From the NCBI GenBank assembly GCA_032718475.1, contig JAUCBJ010005601.1:1-64000 (forward strand): a stretch of 64,000 nt of DNA, in the 5' to 3' direction. Positions 54,621-64,000 of this stretch are shown piece by piece. The position numbers were made by a program, and so were the translations under genes. The notes beneath the pieces were generated by a model. That model was not told where the DNA came from. It ran no database searches and worked only from the letters and a program-made list of their open reading frames with translations. Positions within the stretch are counted from its first letter, which is position 1. Each line of letters starts with the position of its first letter. Source of the stretch: Nemertoderma westbladi (lineage: Eukaryota; Xenacoelomorpha; Nemertodermatida; Nemertodermatidae).

Positions 54621-54965
54621 ACAAAATGTAACCAACAGTACAATGTAGGAATGTATCCAACATTTGAACACATTTATTCTGTCAAACAATTACAAATTTT
54701 GCAAAGGAGAATTTGTGAATCTTTCAAAGTGAGGGTCTACCGCAAAACATTTTGCGAATGAATATTATGCCTCAAGCGGTGCGAATATGTTTTGTTAATA
54801 ATATGTTAAATCGTCCTTCATATGTCGAATGTGTTAAATATGTTTTGTGCTGATCGAAGTCGGATTTAGCGGCCATTCCATAATGTTAATCTCTTTACGT
54901 AAATTGTATATATGGAAGCAAATAATCCCATACAATTAACCAATTAATAAACTGAATAATCTAAT
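54621..54965 (+). other. Possible LINE 3'-end relic
   Basis: Plus-strand reading YPTFEHIYSVKQLQILQRRI-CESFKVRVYRK followed by AT-rich sequence ending in a ctaatctaatctatct-like tail. This may be the C-terminus and simple-repeat tail of another LINE; weakly supported. Confidence 0.3.
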
Positions 54966-55380
54966 CTATCTGTCACCATCATCAGTTGTTATATTCCTCC
55001 CCTTTATTTCTTTATAATCTATCCCATTAGAAAGAAGTGCAATTCTGTTTAACTACTTGGCCTTCCAATTGCAACCCCTTTGCAATTCCAATTCAATTCT
55101 TAAATAACAATTTTTTCTGCATTTCTAAAGCATTGTTATGAACCGATTGAACTAACTGAAATGATGGATGGAGATTTGATTTATATTTTTATAACCTAAT
55201 ATTTGAATTTTGTCTTAATGGCTATATTGTTTTTGAGTAATCATTGTAAAAAAAATGTAATGAATTTTTTTGGAACAACGTATATCCTTATACATAGTTT
55301 CCTACCCAATATGTTTTATAATTCCATTTTTCAGTTTTTTCAGTGTTTTTTTATAGTTCAAATCACATAAGAGTACCGAT
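54966..55380. other. Unassigned AT-rich region
   Basis: No feature is seen. Confidence 0.4.
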
Positions 55381-55635
55381 ATGTCAAAAACCATTAAGTT
55401 TTACTCCAAAACGAAATTAGAATCAAAATTGCCATTTTTACAGGAAAAAACAATTTTGTCACTTAGGTCGTTTGAAAATGAAAGGGGCGATTTGGTACTT
55501 TCACCAAAGTTTGACACTCAATTTTTTGACAAATATATCCCTGTCTCTGGAAAAGTCCATGATAGTAGTATTAAAGACGTTTCGGATATATATCAAAACC
55601 CACGCACAGTGATTCAGTTGAGGTGGTATAATTGA
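55381..55635 (+). CDS. Small hypothetical open frame (84 aa), unrecognised
   Basis: Open from ATG to TGA. Lysine-rich N-terminus (MSKTIKFYSKTKLESKLPFL), no signal peptide, no membrane segment, no known motif. It is longer than most random frames in this AT-rich region, but I have no independent evidence that it is expressed. It could be one exon of a larger gene. Confidence 0.2.
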   Translation: MSKTIKFYSKTKLESKLPFLQEKTILSLRSFENERGDLVLSPKFDTQFFDKYIPVSGKVHDSSIKDVSDIYQNPRTVIQLRWYN

Positions 55636-56406
55636 AGGTTTTCTTTATGAATAACAACTGATTGATCCTTATTCTTTCACTGTGTATATCCATGAACCTA
55701 TTATTGCCTTTGGGGAATAATCTGAATATCCCATAATTTTATTTTATAATTTTGCTATTGATATAACGCAGGTACAGAAGAAACTCGACCAAGATCAAAG
55801 ATGAAACAGGGTAATTATTAGTAAATGGTCTCTGATTGCTGTCCTGAGTTGTTCACACACTTTAGCATTAATTATCGCTCAAAATAGGTTTTGTGAAGCA
55901 GTGAAAGTGTGAATTTTCCAAATCATTATCTCTATCTCTATAATCGGCATTAGACGTTAGCACAATGAGTACGTCTACCAGTTGATCCCTCGAAGAAGAA
56001 AAACGTTTGAACGTCACAGAAAGTGTTGTTGTTTGATATGCTCCTTGCCCTGACTATGAGCAAAAAGGATTGGGTACTTGAAAATTGGAATAGGGTGAAG
56101 TCAAAAATAGTCGCACAAATGCGGCTCAAATCACTACCATCCATACCTTTATATTTGAAAGTAAATATGATATTTCTAAATGTAATTAATTAAGTTCCTT
56201 TATTATATTTATTATATTATTACTAGTATTAATACATAATAGTTAACATAATAATATAATAAATAGTTGTTAACCATTATTGCTTTGAATTTAATGAACA
56301 GGCAAGGATTCTATATACATAATATCGATGTTGAAACTGTTGATGAATCGAATGGAGTTATACATGTAGATATACATTCAATCGTCTATATTGTCTTATC
56401 ATCATA
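55636..56406. other. GPCR upstream region
   Basis: AT-rich. In the GPCR frame the sequence stays open from 56347 (after TGA at 56344) to the ATG at 56407, so an upstream exon spliced into this stretch is possible. No promoter element is assigned. Confidence 0.4.
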
Positions 56407-57372
56407 ATGCATCCATTCAGCATAGTTATGATATGTGTTTGTTGCGTTGGAATTGTGAACAACATCGTAATCTTATACGCAGTTGGGGGTTCGTCATTGT
56501 TGCGTTCCAAAAGTTTCGCTGTGTTTTTAATGTTCCTCGCGTTTGCCGATTTGCTACATGTAGTCGCTTGCATTATCGACAATCAATATGGCGCTGATTT
56601 ACCTACTGCTGATGCTCCCGATACGTTTAGCTATTGGGTTATATTTCTATGTTACATATTACCAATTTGGAAGGCGAGCAGCACTTGCGTATCGGTAGCG
56701 TTGTCCTTGGCGATCTCGTTTGAGAGATTTATCGCCTCGTATTGGCCTATCGTCTACCGGAATAAATGGCAAATGTATCACACAGTTATTTTGTCTATTT
56801 TAGCTAATTTATTAGGTTATGGTGTAATATCAGGAGGTGTTTTTGATATGTCTGAAGCAAAATTTGATGTAATTTACCATCCAGTTCTAAACGTTACAGA
56901 TAATTTTTATACTTGCGTTTGGTACAGTGAACGCATGTTAAATTGGGGATTTTTTCCGGTACTTTATGAATCAGTCTTACCCATCGTGGGAGTTGGATCG
57001 TTGAACATATTGATTTTGTTGCGACTGAAAGTGAGAAATATAAAAGCTGACCAAACCACTAAAACACTATTGACAACTACAATACTGTTTAGTGTATGTA
57101 TGCTACCTAAGGCTATTAATATTTTTGTTTCATATATGACAAATGAATATTACTTTGGTAGTTTTGGTGCTTTGAATGCGGGGGCGGATTTGTTCATAGG
57201 GCCCAACATCATACAGACAGTGTTTTGGAACTCACTTGGTGATTTAGCTTATATTATCATTTCGACAATAAATTTGTACATTTTATTAATAAACCCAATG
57301 TTTAAATCAGAGCTCATCAAGATGTTCAACGGTCTCTCGAAAAGTAAAAATAAGACAAATGAAGTTAAATAA
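56407..57372 (+). CDS. Rhodopsin-like (class A) GPCR, divergent peptide-receptor type
   Basis: About 320 residues with seven hydrophobic segments (approximately 5-25, 36-56, 77-103, 123-143, 183-206, 218-243, 265-295). Class A landmarks: an asparagine in TM1 (GIVNNIV); LAFAD in TM2 (D~46); a cysteine at the base of TM3 (~80), exactly 25 residues before the R of ERF (E104-R105-F106, replacing DRY), pairing with a cysteine in ECL2 (~168); a proline in TM5; FSVCMLP in TM6 (M in place of the usual W); TM7 ending STINLYILLINPMF, so the canonical NPxxY is altered. Sequons lie in ECL2 (NVT) and the C-tail. The overall pattern resembles FMRFamide-type invertebrate peptide receptors. The N-terminus before TM1 is only ~5 residues, unusually short, so the real start may be in an upstream exon. 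Ligand unknown. Plasma-membrane signalling role inferred. Confidence 0.9.
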   Translation: MHPFSIVMICVCCVGIVNNIVILYAVGGSSLLRSKSFAVFLMFLAFADLLHVVACIIDNQYGADLPTADAPDTFSYWVIFLCYILPIWKASSTCVSVALSLAISFERFIASYWPIVYRNKWQMYHTVILSILANLLGYGVISGGVFDMSEAKFDVIYHPVLNVTDNFYTCVWYSERMLNWGFFPVLYESVLPIVGVGSLNILILLRLKVRNIKADQTTKTLLTTTILFSVCMLPKAINIFVSYMTNEYYFGSFGALNAGADLFIGPNIIQTVFWNSLGDLAYIIISTINLYILLINPMFKSELIKMFNGLSKSKNKTNEVK

Positions 57373-57504
57373 AAAATATTTCATAATAAAAATATATGAC
57401 ATAATATACAAATAATATATATATATGATATATATAATATATATATATGATATATATAATATATATGATATCTTTCGTAGATTGAACAAATAATGTCATT
57501 AATA
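57373..57504. repeat. AT dinucleotide-rich 3' flank of GPCR
   Basis: (AT)n runs at ~57415-57470. A AATAAA hexamer follows shortly after the stop (cataataaaaat, ~57385) and may serve polyadenylation. Confidence 0.6.
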
Positions 57505-57575
57505 GTACTAGCTATCGGTACACAGCATTGCAGCTGCATTATATATATTAAGAATTCTATGCCGGCTTGTCGAAA
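57505..57575 (-). mobile_element. LINE-A 3'-terminal scrap (~70 bp)
   Basis: Inverted match to the LINE-A tail: acaagccggcatagaattctt...atgcagctgcaatg...ccgatagctagtact, with an AT insertion. It is the shortest 3'-anchored LINE-A copy in the window. Confidence 0.75.
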
Positions 57576-57806
57576 AGTAAGCCACAGAGGGGGGTGTTCG
57601 CTAATCTAAAATCAAAAATATTACACCAAATCTATTGTAAAGTATATTTAGTGTTTGAATGTTAAATGTATTATTATTATATATTATATAAGTAATGGTT
57701 TCTTAGGTTAATTAAACGTATATATTTCATCGTTTGATGTGAAATATATCTAAATGTAGCTTGAGTAATATTGACACTTCGATATAAATTATCGAAAATA
57801 ATTCAG

Positions 57807-57869
57807 CAAATAAACTTTGTATAACAACCTCGGCCTTCGGCCTCGGTAGTTATACAATTTTATTTGCTT
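57807..57869. repeat. 63-bp palindrome around cctcggccttcggcctcgg
   Basis: gcaaataaa-ctttgtataac pairs with gttatacaa-ttttatttgc on either side of the GC-rich core. Probably a short MITE core or hairpin; flanks may extend the symmetry weakly. Confidence 0.75.
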
Positions 57870-59338
57870 CAGGTTGATATATCGTATATCACTCCTAGAA
57901 CAGGTGATACTCTCTGTATATTGTACTTTGCGGCGGTTGACATTATGGGATGGATGAGAGATTGGTTGATGGGATGGGTAACAACTATTATAACTATATA
58001 CACTATTATAGACACTTATATCAGTCTTCTTAAGATTCTCTATGGTAGTGATTTCTTCTGGAATTGGAACTAGAATACAAATGAGATTTAGTAACTTTTG
58101 CTTCTTTTAATTAACATTTATAAATAATAATATTTGAGTAATATATATTGCTCGTGATTTACGGCATGCATTTTATTTTGTTTTACAACTCAATTTTCAC
58201 ATTATTTACCTCCTAATTACCATACGTGTTTACACTAACGTATCATTTTTAGCGCCTCAAAAATAAAGCGAATTTTGTTTCATAATAGTAGTTCGGAACA
58301 CGCGAAAGGTAATTTATAATTATACCGATATCATTATTCATTCAATTCTATGGGTTAACATATTCAAATTTATTTATATATTATACATTTAGATGACTTA
58401 AAATTTAGTAAATTTTAGTTACAAGATAGTAAAATAGCATTATAAAAACTGTTGGTAGGCCTTTACAGGCGAGGTATAAGTTAATTTCTATGTATGTAAA
58501 ATAAATGTTTAATAATACTGTGTAATATGATGCAATAAATATTAGGTAAATTTATATGTTGTCATTTATATATATATATTATATATAGTATATATATGTA
58601 TATACTTGGCATATAAAATAATTATATTCTTTGTGTGGTTACTTTCTGTGAATAGAAGTTTAGAAGTCGAAGTATTTATACTTGTTTAAAATGTTATTTT
58701 TGTGCTCTGTAGAATAAAATGTTTATTTGATTGATTTATTGTAATAAAGTAAATATTATTTAGGATGCTATTGGTGTTTGCTTCTCCTAAGTTACTTAAT
58801 ATTTAATCCCGGCCGGCAAAGATTTCAACATATAAATATAAAGATAAAGTAATTAAACTACAATTTATAAATTATTCCTATAAATATACGGTTTAAAAAA
58901 ATTGTATGTTCCTGCTGAAATGTGCCCGCTCCGTGTCGAATGGGTTTCTCCAAATTACATAATAAAGTTATCTTGTTTACTTGAGAAATTGGCCATGGAT
59001 ATATATATATCTAAAACGATACCTAATGGTCACTGGCTGTAAAAACCGATATGTAGGCCGATTTTTATATCTCATAACAAGTGATAATTCCGTGCAAATT
59101 GTAAAATAGCCTACATACATGGTCATGTTGTGAAAACGAGTCCCAAACCTCGCCCAATGGGCGCTGACATTAATTATGTACCTATTCTCCAAACTGTAGG
59201 CTAAATGGATTTTCCTCTATGCACTGTACTACGATATTCCATCGAAAAAAAATATCGTCAAAAGTACATAAAATTTTGAAAATTTTTTTGGCGCCCCCAA
59301 GTGGCCTGTGTAAGATTTTAAAAATTGAACTAAAAAGC
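57870..59338. other. Gene-free AT-rich region
   Basis: An (AT)n-type tract lies at ~58568-58612. The frame at 57864-58073 is not recognised. Nothing else is supported. Confidence 0.4.
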
Positions 59339-59610
59339 CTAGGACCCGACGCACACTAGAAATGCAAGGTGCACGATGCAAGATGCAATTTTTTTTTAGA
59401 ATACATTATTTCCTATCAGACCACGCACACTAGAGATGCAAGATGCACGATGCACGATGCTTAATAAATTCTTTCAAATATACATTAATATAATCAAAGT
59501 ATAATGTATAAAATAAAATACGATGCATCTTGCATCTCTAGTGTACGTCGGGAACGATTTTTGCATCTTGCATCGCGCATCTTGCATCTTTAGTGTGCGG
59601 CGGGCCTTAG
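59339..59610. mobile_element. MITE with nested TIRs (gacgcacactagagatgcaag type)
   Basis: Left end taggacccgacgcacactag and right end ctttagtgtgcggcgggcct are inverted. A second copy of the same end (ccacgcacactagagatgc at ~59420) pairs with gcatctctagtgtacgtc near 59532. The subterminal gatgcaagatgcacgatgc motif is reiterated. Non-coding. The double ends suggest one copy inserted into another. Confidence 0.8.
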
Positions 59611-60238
59611 AAAGAATTACCTTTCATATTAAGCAAAACGAGCAGAAATCTGTTAAGAAATGGCGGAGGAGTAGTATCTTTCGTGCGAAAAAATATAATT
59701 CTGAGATAATCGCCTCAAACCTTCCCGCGCAAAAATATAATTAATAGTATCTGACAGAAAGGAAGCTAAAACCAACAAGCTAAAATTATATTTAAGAAGG
59801 TATTCAGGGTCGCTGATTTCATTTCCGATCTCAGTCATATTTGGTGGAATGTTATGTGTCAGTCTGTCGGCTGTCTGTCTGTCTTACATTATGACAGAGA
59901 AATATTCCACGATAACTGGTGAACTAAGAGAGATCTCTCTAAGCCGTTTTCAGATTTGAAATTCCCATGCTTTGTGCTCTACAGTACTTGCAATAAATAA
60001 CAAATTTCTGAAATTTTTAGCGAGTGGGGTACGAGCTCAGCCAGGTTTGTACAAGTGACGTGAGGATAGTGTTGTTTATGGTTAACTACATGTTGTGAAT
60101 GTAAGAATATTACTCTGAAGTTCTTCACCGTATCTTTGCTAATCTTTAAATAATAATTTATTAAATATAATATATTTAAATTGGTGTAGGTAATTCACAA
60201 CCCATTAGTGTTAATGAAATTAGTATATCGTTGATAAT
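59611..60238. other. Unassigned region
   Basis: A short gtctgtc repeat occurs near 59861-59883. No gene is seen. Confidence 0.4.
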
Positions 60239-60477
60239 AAACTGGACGCAATAAAAATTCATCCCTCTCCAGGGGAAATTCGTCGCAAATAACAGATATT
60301 ACTCTCAAAAATAAAACTATAACCTGTTCTATTGTGTTTAGTTTATTGTTTTGGTTAAAATATCGTGCCATTGTAACCTGCTCCTTTCCCTAAATTGATA
60401 ATTAAACATTGAGGCGGGATATTAATTCGCCAAGATTTAATTTGCGTCCAGTTCCCCCCCCCCCCCCCCCCCCCCCC
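60239..60477. mobile_element. MITE with TIR aaactggacRcaa, copy 2
   Basis: Full-length relative of 8204-8446. Shared interior landmarks: tcatccctctccaggggaaa, ctgttctattgtgtttagtt and gggatattaattcgcc. The right end is ttgcgtccagtt followed by C24 (60454-60477). Confidence 0.87.
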
Positions 60478-60888
60478 GTGTCTCTATTTGAGAACTGCTG
60501 AGATCCCTAATATTACGAACATGTCGTTTTTACTATACTTTTATCTTACAAGTAACATATAGCGCTCGTTTACATATTTCTGCAATACCAACGCTTTTTT
60601 CCTCACCATATGGTTATTGATTTCATGGATAGTGACACACCATATGGTCAGTCGATAAACGCAATATTTTAAAATAATTTTGACCCGCAATGATTCGAAC
60701 TTACAAACACACAAATTTGAGCAAGAAATATTATTGATGAGCAATGTGGATAAGGAATAATATTTTATACAGCTCTGCTGCAACTGCTGGGCGATATTAC
60801 ATGTCCCAGTGCTGCAGTGTCTGTCGTCTGTCAGTCAGTCAGTCTGTGCTACCTGCTACACCGGCCGATGTAGTACTGCAGTACAGTC
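60478..60888. other. Unassigned spacer with cagt repeat
   Basis: A cagtcagtcagtc run at ~60832-60845. No gene is seen. Confidence 0.4.
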
Positions 60889-61914
60889 AGGAACACTGGT
60901 CACAATATGTCCAATTTACAGCCAGAATGTGTCCGCGGAAAACGCTCTCAGAGTGAAATTTCTCCATAGAAAACAATGCTAAATTTCATTTGAAAACCGG
61001 CAGTGAAATTTTAACATTGGCATTCTAAAAATTATGCCATTAGAATCGCCATAAAATTCCAGTAAGGTACAGTCAGCCAGTTCATGTCTTTTGTACAGCC
61101 AGATGGGGGCTGGATTCTGCAGTTTTTAAGTGGAAATCCCCGTAGCTTATCATTGGAATTTTTAAATTTAAACGGGCACTCTCAATAAAATTTGGGCACG
61201 GAGATATTAGTATCATTAGAACCGGCTTCAAATTCTACACCTTGACGTGCTTGTACAATAAATTTAGAGCTTGTATGAAGAAGTTATTGTAAATAATATA
61301 ATTAAATCAAAAATCCAGCCAGACGATATTTACCAGCCAGATGGTGTCCAAACATAACCTCTCTGAGATCAATCAGAGAGCCGACGTACTAGTATGTCAC
61401 TCAAAAGCTCCCTATTGCCAGATGGCTGCCAATTATTTACAGCTCACTGGACTCTACATACATACCAGTACCATTGACACAACAGCAACGGACTAACCAA
61501 CCAACTAATAGACTACCGAATCCACAGCCCATACTCTGATACTGCAATACTAGTGGCAAGCCAAGTAGCCTACAACGCCGTGGGGGATATTACCCAGTAA
61601 GCTTAGCCTACTATAACAAACTGCAGAACTTTATTTAGCTCAACAGCTGTAGTTTCATAAGGCTGTACTAAAAAAATAAAATTAGATTCGTCATTGTTCA
61701 TAATTAGCACATTAAAGCTTTTACGGCCCTCGTCTGCTCGTTCTATTATTTCACTCACTGTCGCTAGGGAAACAAAATCACTCGTGCTGTAATGCTATAA
61801 AAGTTCTATTTTATGAACAATGACGTATATATAGTTAATATTATTAAACTATCAACTATACCATCAGACCATGGCATGACCGATGACCGCAATACTCAAT
61901 TAGATAATATGTAA

Positions 61915-62025
61915 GGTAAAGTAAGGTTAATTACTTTATTAGGTAATATGTAAGGTTAATTACTTTATTGGCTAATATGTTATGTAAGTTTATTACTTTA
62001 TTATGTAATATGTATAAGGTTAATT
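61915..62025. repeat. ~30-bp AT-rich tandem repeat, ~3.5 copies
   Basis: Unit taatatgtaaggttaattac plus tttatt..., imperfect copies. Confidence 0.75.
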
Positions 62026-62339
62026 GCCATCCATGTATTTAGATTATTCAATTATGAATATTTTCATAAGCCATGTGCCATGTCACAATGTCTATTGTCT
62101 ATCAGTAGCAGCCAGCTTATGGCTTACTTATGAGAGAGGAAAAGTTACATCCAAAGCACAAACAGATAACGCTGCATAATTTAACGCATTTTAAACTTTA
62201 ACACAAAATCAACTTATTATTACAACTTACAAACTTAACGTAAGGTTAATTCAGCATCTACAGTTCACAGTTGTAATCCAGGCACAGCACCAAGCACCAA
62301 GGGGCGCCTCTATTTCAGTTATACCCAACCTCCCACAGA

Positions 62340-62436
62340 GCGGCTACATCACAAGAACACCTGCAAGCATTGCGGCTATATCACAAGAAAATCTGTCAAG
62401 CATTGCGGCTACATCACAAGAAAGTCTGTCAATCAT
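62340..62436. repeat. 33-bp tandem repeat, 3 copies
   Basis: Unit gcggctacatcacaagaaaa plus tctgtcaagcatt; the first copy is more diverged. Confidence 0.82.
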
Positions 62437-62866
62437 TTATCAGAGCTGGAGAGGGTTAACTCCTTCAAATCATACTGAACAAAGCAGCCCGATAACGGAA
62501 CTGCAATTGGCCAGCCAGTTGATATCCAGACCAGCCAGGTGCGGGCTGGTGTTTCTATGAACTGGCTGGAAAAAAGTGAGATTTCATCTGGCTGCACAAA
62601 ACCTCTAACTGGCTGACTGTACCTTACTGAATTCTGTATAAATTAATTTGAGAATTAGAATCTCATCGTTGGGATAACTATCATAATATTAAAAATAAAA
62701 ATGTGCCCAGCCTCTGCTTTGAGTACTATTGGAGTTACAGCCAAAATATGTCCGGAAATATAATCGCAGCCTGTGAAGGACAAATAGTGGCTGCACGGAC
62801 ACTTTCTGGCTGTAAATATGTGGACAATTGTTGGCTGAGCTTCAGCCAGAAAGTGACCAGTGTTCC

Positions 62867-63150
62867 TAACTGCAGTAGGTACTGTACAGTCAACCGTAAT
62901 TAGTTAAATTAGACCTATAGCAGTATAGCAGATAGGATTGCAGATTGTAGCTATGCAGTACTGCACTACCGGTACTGCGGTACAGCAGTAGGTTACAGTT
63001 CAGGAGTTACAGACAGCTGATGTCTGAGGCAGTGCAGCAGTGAGCCAGACAAGGATAGGTAGCACAGGGTAAACCTTTTCGAATACGCGTAGTTCGACAC
63101 ACTGGCAGACTGGGTCATATATCACCACCAGTTTCAAAGTTTTAACATTA
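62867..63150. other. Unassigned spacer
   Basis: Contains many gtactgca / cagtactg words near 62940-63000. No gene is recognised. Confidence 0.4.
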
Positions 63151-63227
63151 ACTACGCGTAGGTGCTACCCATAACTACGCGTAGGTGCTACGCACATTAC
63201 GCGTAGGTGCTACGCACACTACGCGTA
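63151..63227. repeat. 22-23-bp tandem repeat with TACGCGTA cores
   Basis: Starts at 63151, 63174, 63196 and 63218. Unit actacgcgtaggtgctacgc-ac. Each carries an 8-bp palindrome (tacgcgta, or acgcgt variants). Further single acgcgt sites lie at ~63085 and ~63242. Confidence 0.88.
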
Positions 63228-63999
63228 TTATGACCCATAACCACGCGTATACAGTCAGACAGTACAACCTTTATCATTTGTACTTATTCCAAGCGGATCA
63301 GAACTAAAATAAGACAATATTTTCAATACACCACATGTATCACCCATCAGTGTATACACCCCTCAAATTCACTCAACAGAAATGCTCCCTATACTGTACC
63401 TGTGTACTCCCTAGAGTGGTATACATTAAGCCAATGGCATATTCTTCACTTAATTTGTTACGCGCGCAATAAATGTGTAATGTGTAATAATGTTTAGAGT
63501 TCAAAAATAGTTTACAAGGAAATAGGTTGATGGTTCTCATCGATTTTCCATTGCCATTATTTTCTTTGTTCACGAGAGGGCAAGGATGCAGTGTATTTAA
63601 TGTGCTAATTCGTGGCGGAGGGGGGGGGGGGAGGGGGGGGGGGCTAATTGTCAACTTTGCACTTGTTGTTTTTACAAAAAAATATATATTATCAGCTTTA
63701 CTACTTTCATCTTGATCAGCGACCTCGAAAACCCTTATACCATTAAAATTGTAATTGTTGAGCCAAGATATCTAAAAAAATTTCTAAAGTAATTCCCCCC
63801 ACCCCCCCCCCCCCCCCCCCCCCCCCTCGCTCAATATAAGTACTGTACTGTGTAGTAATATAGCCCGGGCCAGATAGGGTTAAACGTACCGGTAACTCAG
63901 GATGACGGTAGTGACTGAATATGAATCTCTTTATTACGCATCAAACACATAGTAGAGTAGAGTAAAATAAAGTATCAGTTCCTCAAATCATTAAACGGC
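63228..63999. other. Right edge: G/C tracts and a possible TTAA-element right end
   Basis: G-rich tract 63620-63643 (one A), C-rich tract 63795-63826 (one A), then gggccagataggg-TTAA at ~63867-63883, which looks like the right terminus of a TTAA MITE (compare ...ggataggg-TTAA at 23215). No matching left end was found. No gene is recognised. Confidence 0.4.
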
Positions 64000-64000
64000 A

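Larger units (their letters stand above)
61060..62629. mobile_element. 1.57-kb TIR element nested in the outer one
   Basis: A perfect 23-bp inverted terminus starting cagtaaggtacagtcagcca (61060-61082 and 62607-62629), with weaker symmetry continuing inward (ttttgtacagccagatg / catctggctgcacaaaa). It contains repeated ccagccag words, a 15-bp internal inverted pair (cgtcattgttcataa at ~61690 and its complement at ~61812), an AT-rich tandem (61915-62025) and a 33-bp tandem (62340-62436). No transposase is recognised. Flanking aattc on both sides may be a short target duplication. Confidence 0.75.
60889..62866. mobile_element. Outer inverted-repeat element (aggaacactggtcac ends)
   Basis: The 15-bp aggaacactggtcac at 60889 is the exact inverse of the end at 62866. 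Both are followed by related tttacagccagaa-gtgtccg text. Near-identical actgcagta words lie just outside each end. The inner element 61060-62629 is embedded in it. Confidence 0.65.

Noticed and set aside
62703-62903. 66-aa plus-strand frame
   Set aside because: Lies across the right arm of the outer inverted-repeat element; non-coding repeat sequence.
63373-63715. Gly- and Pro-rich frames near the right edge
   Set aside because: Created by the G-rich tract at 63620-63643.

Overview
This window looks like AT-rich nuclear DNA from an invertebrate animal. The evidence is a p24/TMED cargo-receptor gene, a rhodopsin-like GPCR gene and a dense layer of eukaryotic transposons: non-LTR retrotransposons, Ty3/Gypsy, hAT, piggyBac, a tRNA-derived SINE and many terminal-inverted-repeat (TIR) elements. 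There are no bacterial operons or ribosome binding sites. I cannot name the phylum from sequence alone. Only two host genes are supported with confidence: a TMED gene (9247-9894, +) and a GPCR gene (56407-57372, +). Both are intronless as read.

Layout. 1-6170 is a head-to-tail tandem repeat of about 2.95 kb (two full copies and the start of a third), each full copy carrying a 48-nt hairpin. 6171-8446 holds a transposon-protein fragment, a composite element (long palindrome plus collapsed LINE) and a MITE. 9247-9894 is TMED. 10179-10741 holds two MITEs. 10939-13444 is a broken piggyBac transposase with a LINE fragment and a candidate SINE-bearing intron. 13914-17591 is a TTAA-bounded, partly palindromic element with a LINE-A copy inserted. 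17600-18640 is a decayed reverse transcriptase of an unusual family. 19054-20260 is a Gypsy fragment. 20401-25215 is a hAT transposase split by a LINE (LINE-C), which is itself split by a TTAA MITE. 25212-27530 is a second Gypsy fragment. 27565-29974 is a 2.4-kb palindrome with an 8-bp target duplication and a SINE in one arm.

31205-35410 is a head-to-tail array of LINE-A copies separated by a 30-bp minisatellite that reads as a 10-residue repeat; one copy has an open 509-aa reverse transcriptase. 36617-37300 is satellite DNA. 38275-41000 is a decayed CR1-like LINE (LINE-E) with a GC-rich tandem repeat. 44163-47872 is the fuller copy of the composite (palindrome plus LINE-B). 47880-50390 is another CR1/jockey-like LINE (LINE-D) split by a 1.39-kb TTAA element. 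50391-54620 holds LINE-A scraps. 56407-57372 is the GPCR. 57373-63999 is mostly AT-rich DNA with MITEs, nested TIR elements, a TACGCGTA repeat and long G/C tracts.

The transposons record an order of insertion: hAT was hit by LINE-C, which was hit by a TTAA MITE; LINE-D was hit by a TTAA MITE; the 2.4-kb palindrome was hit by a SINE; and the TTAA palindrome was hit by LINE-A. The most unusual patterns are (i) a LINE whose 3' end in two genomic copies abuts a long palindrome at the same base, (ii) the LINE-A/minisatellite array, and (iii) long oligo-G/oligo-C tracts at or near the ends of several otherwise unrelated TIR elements.
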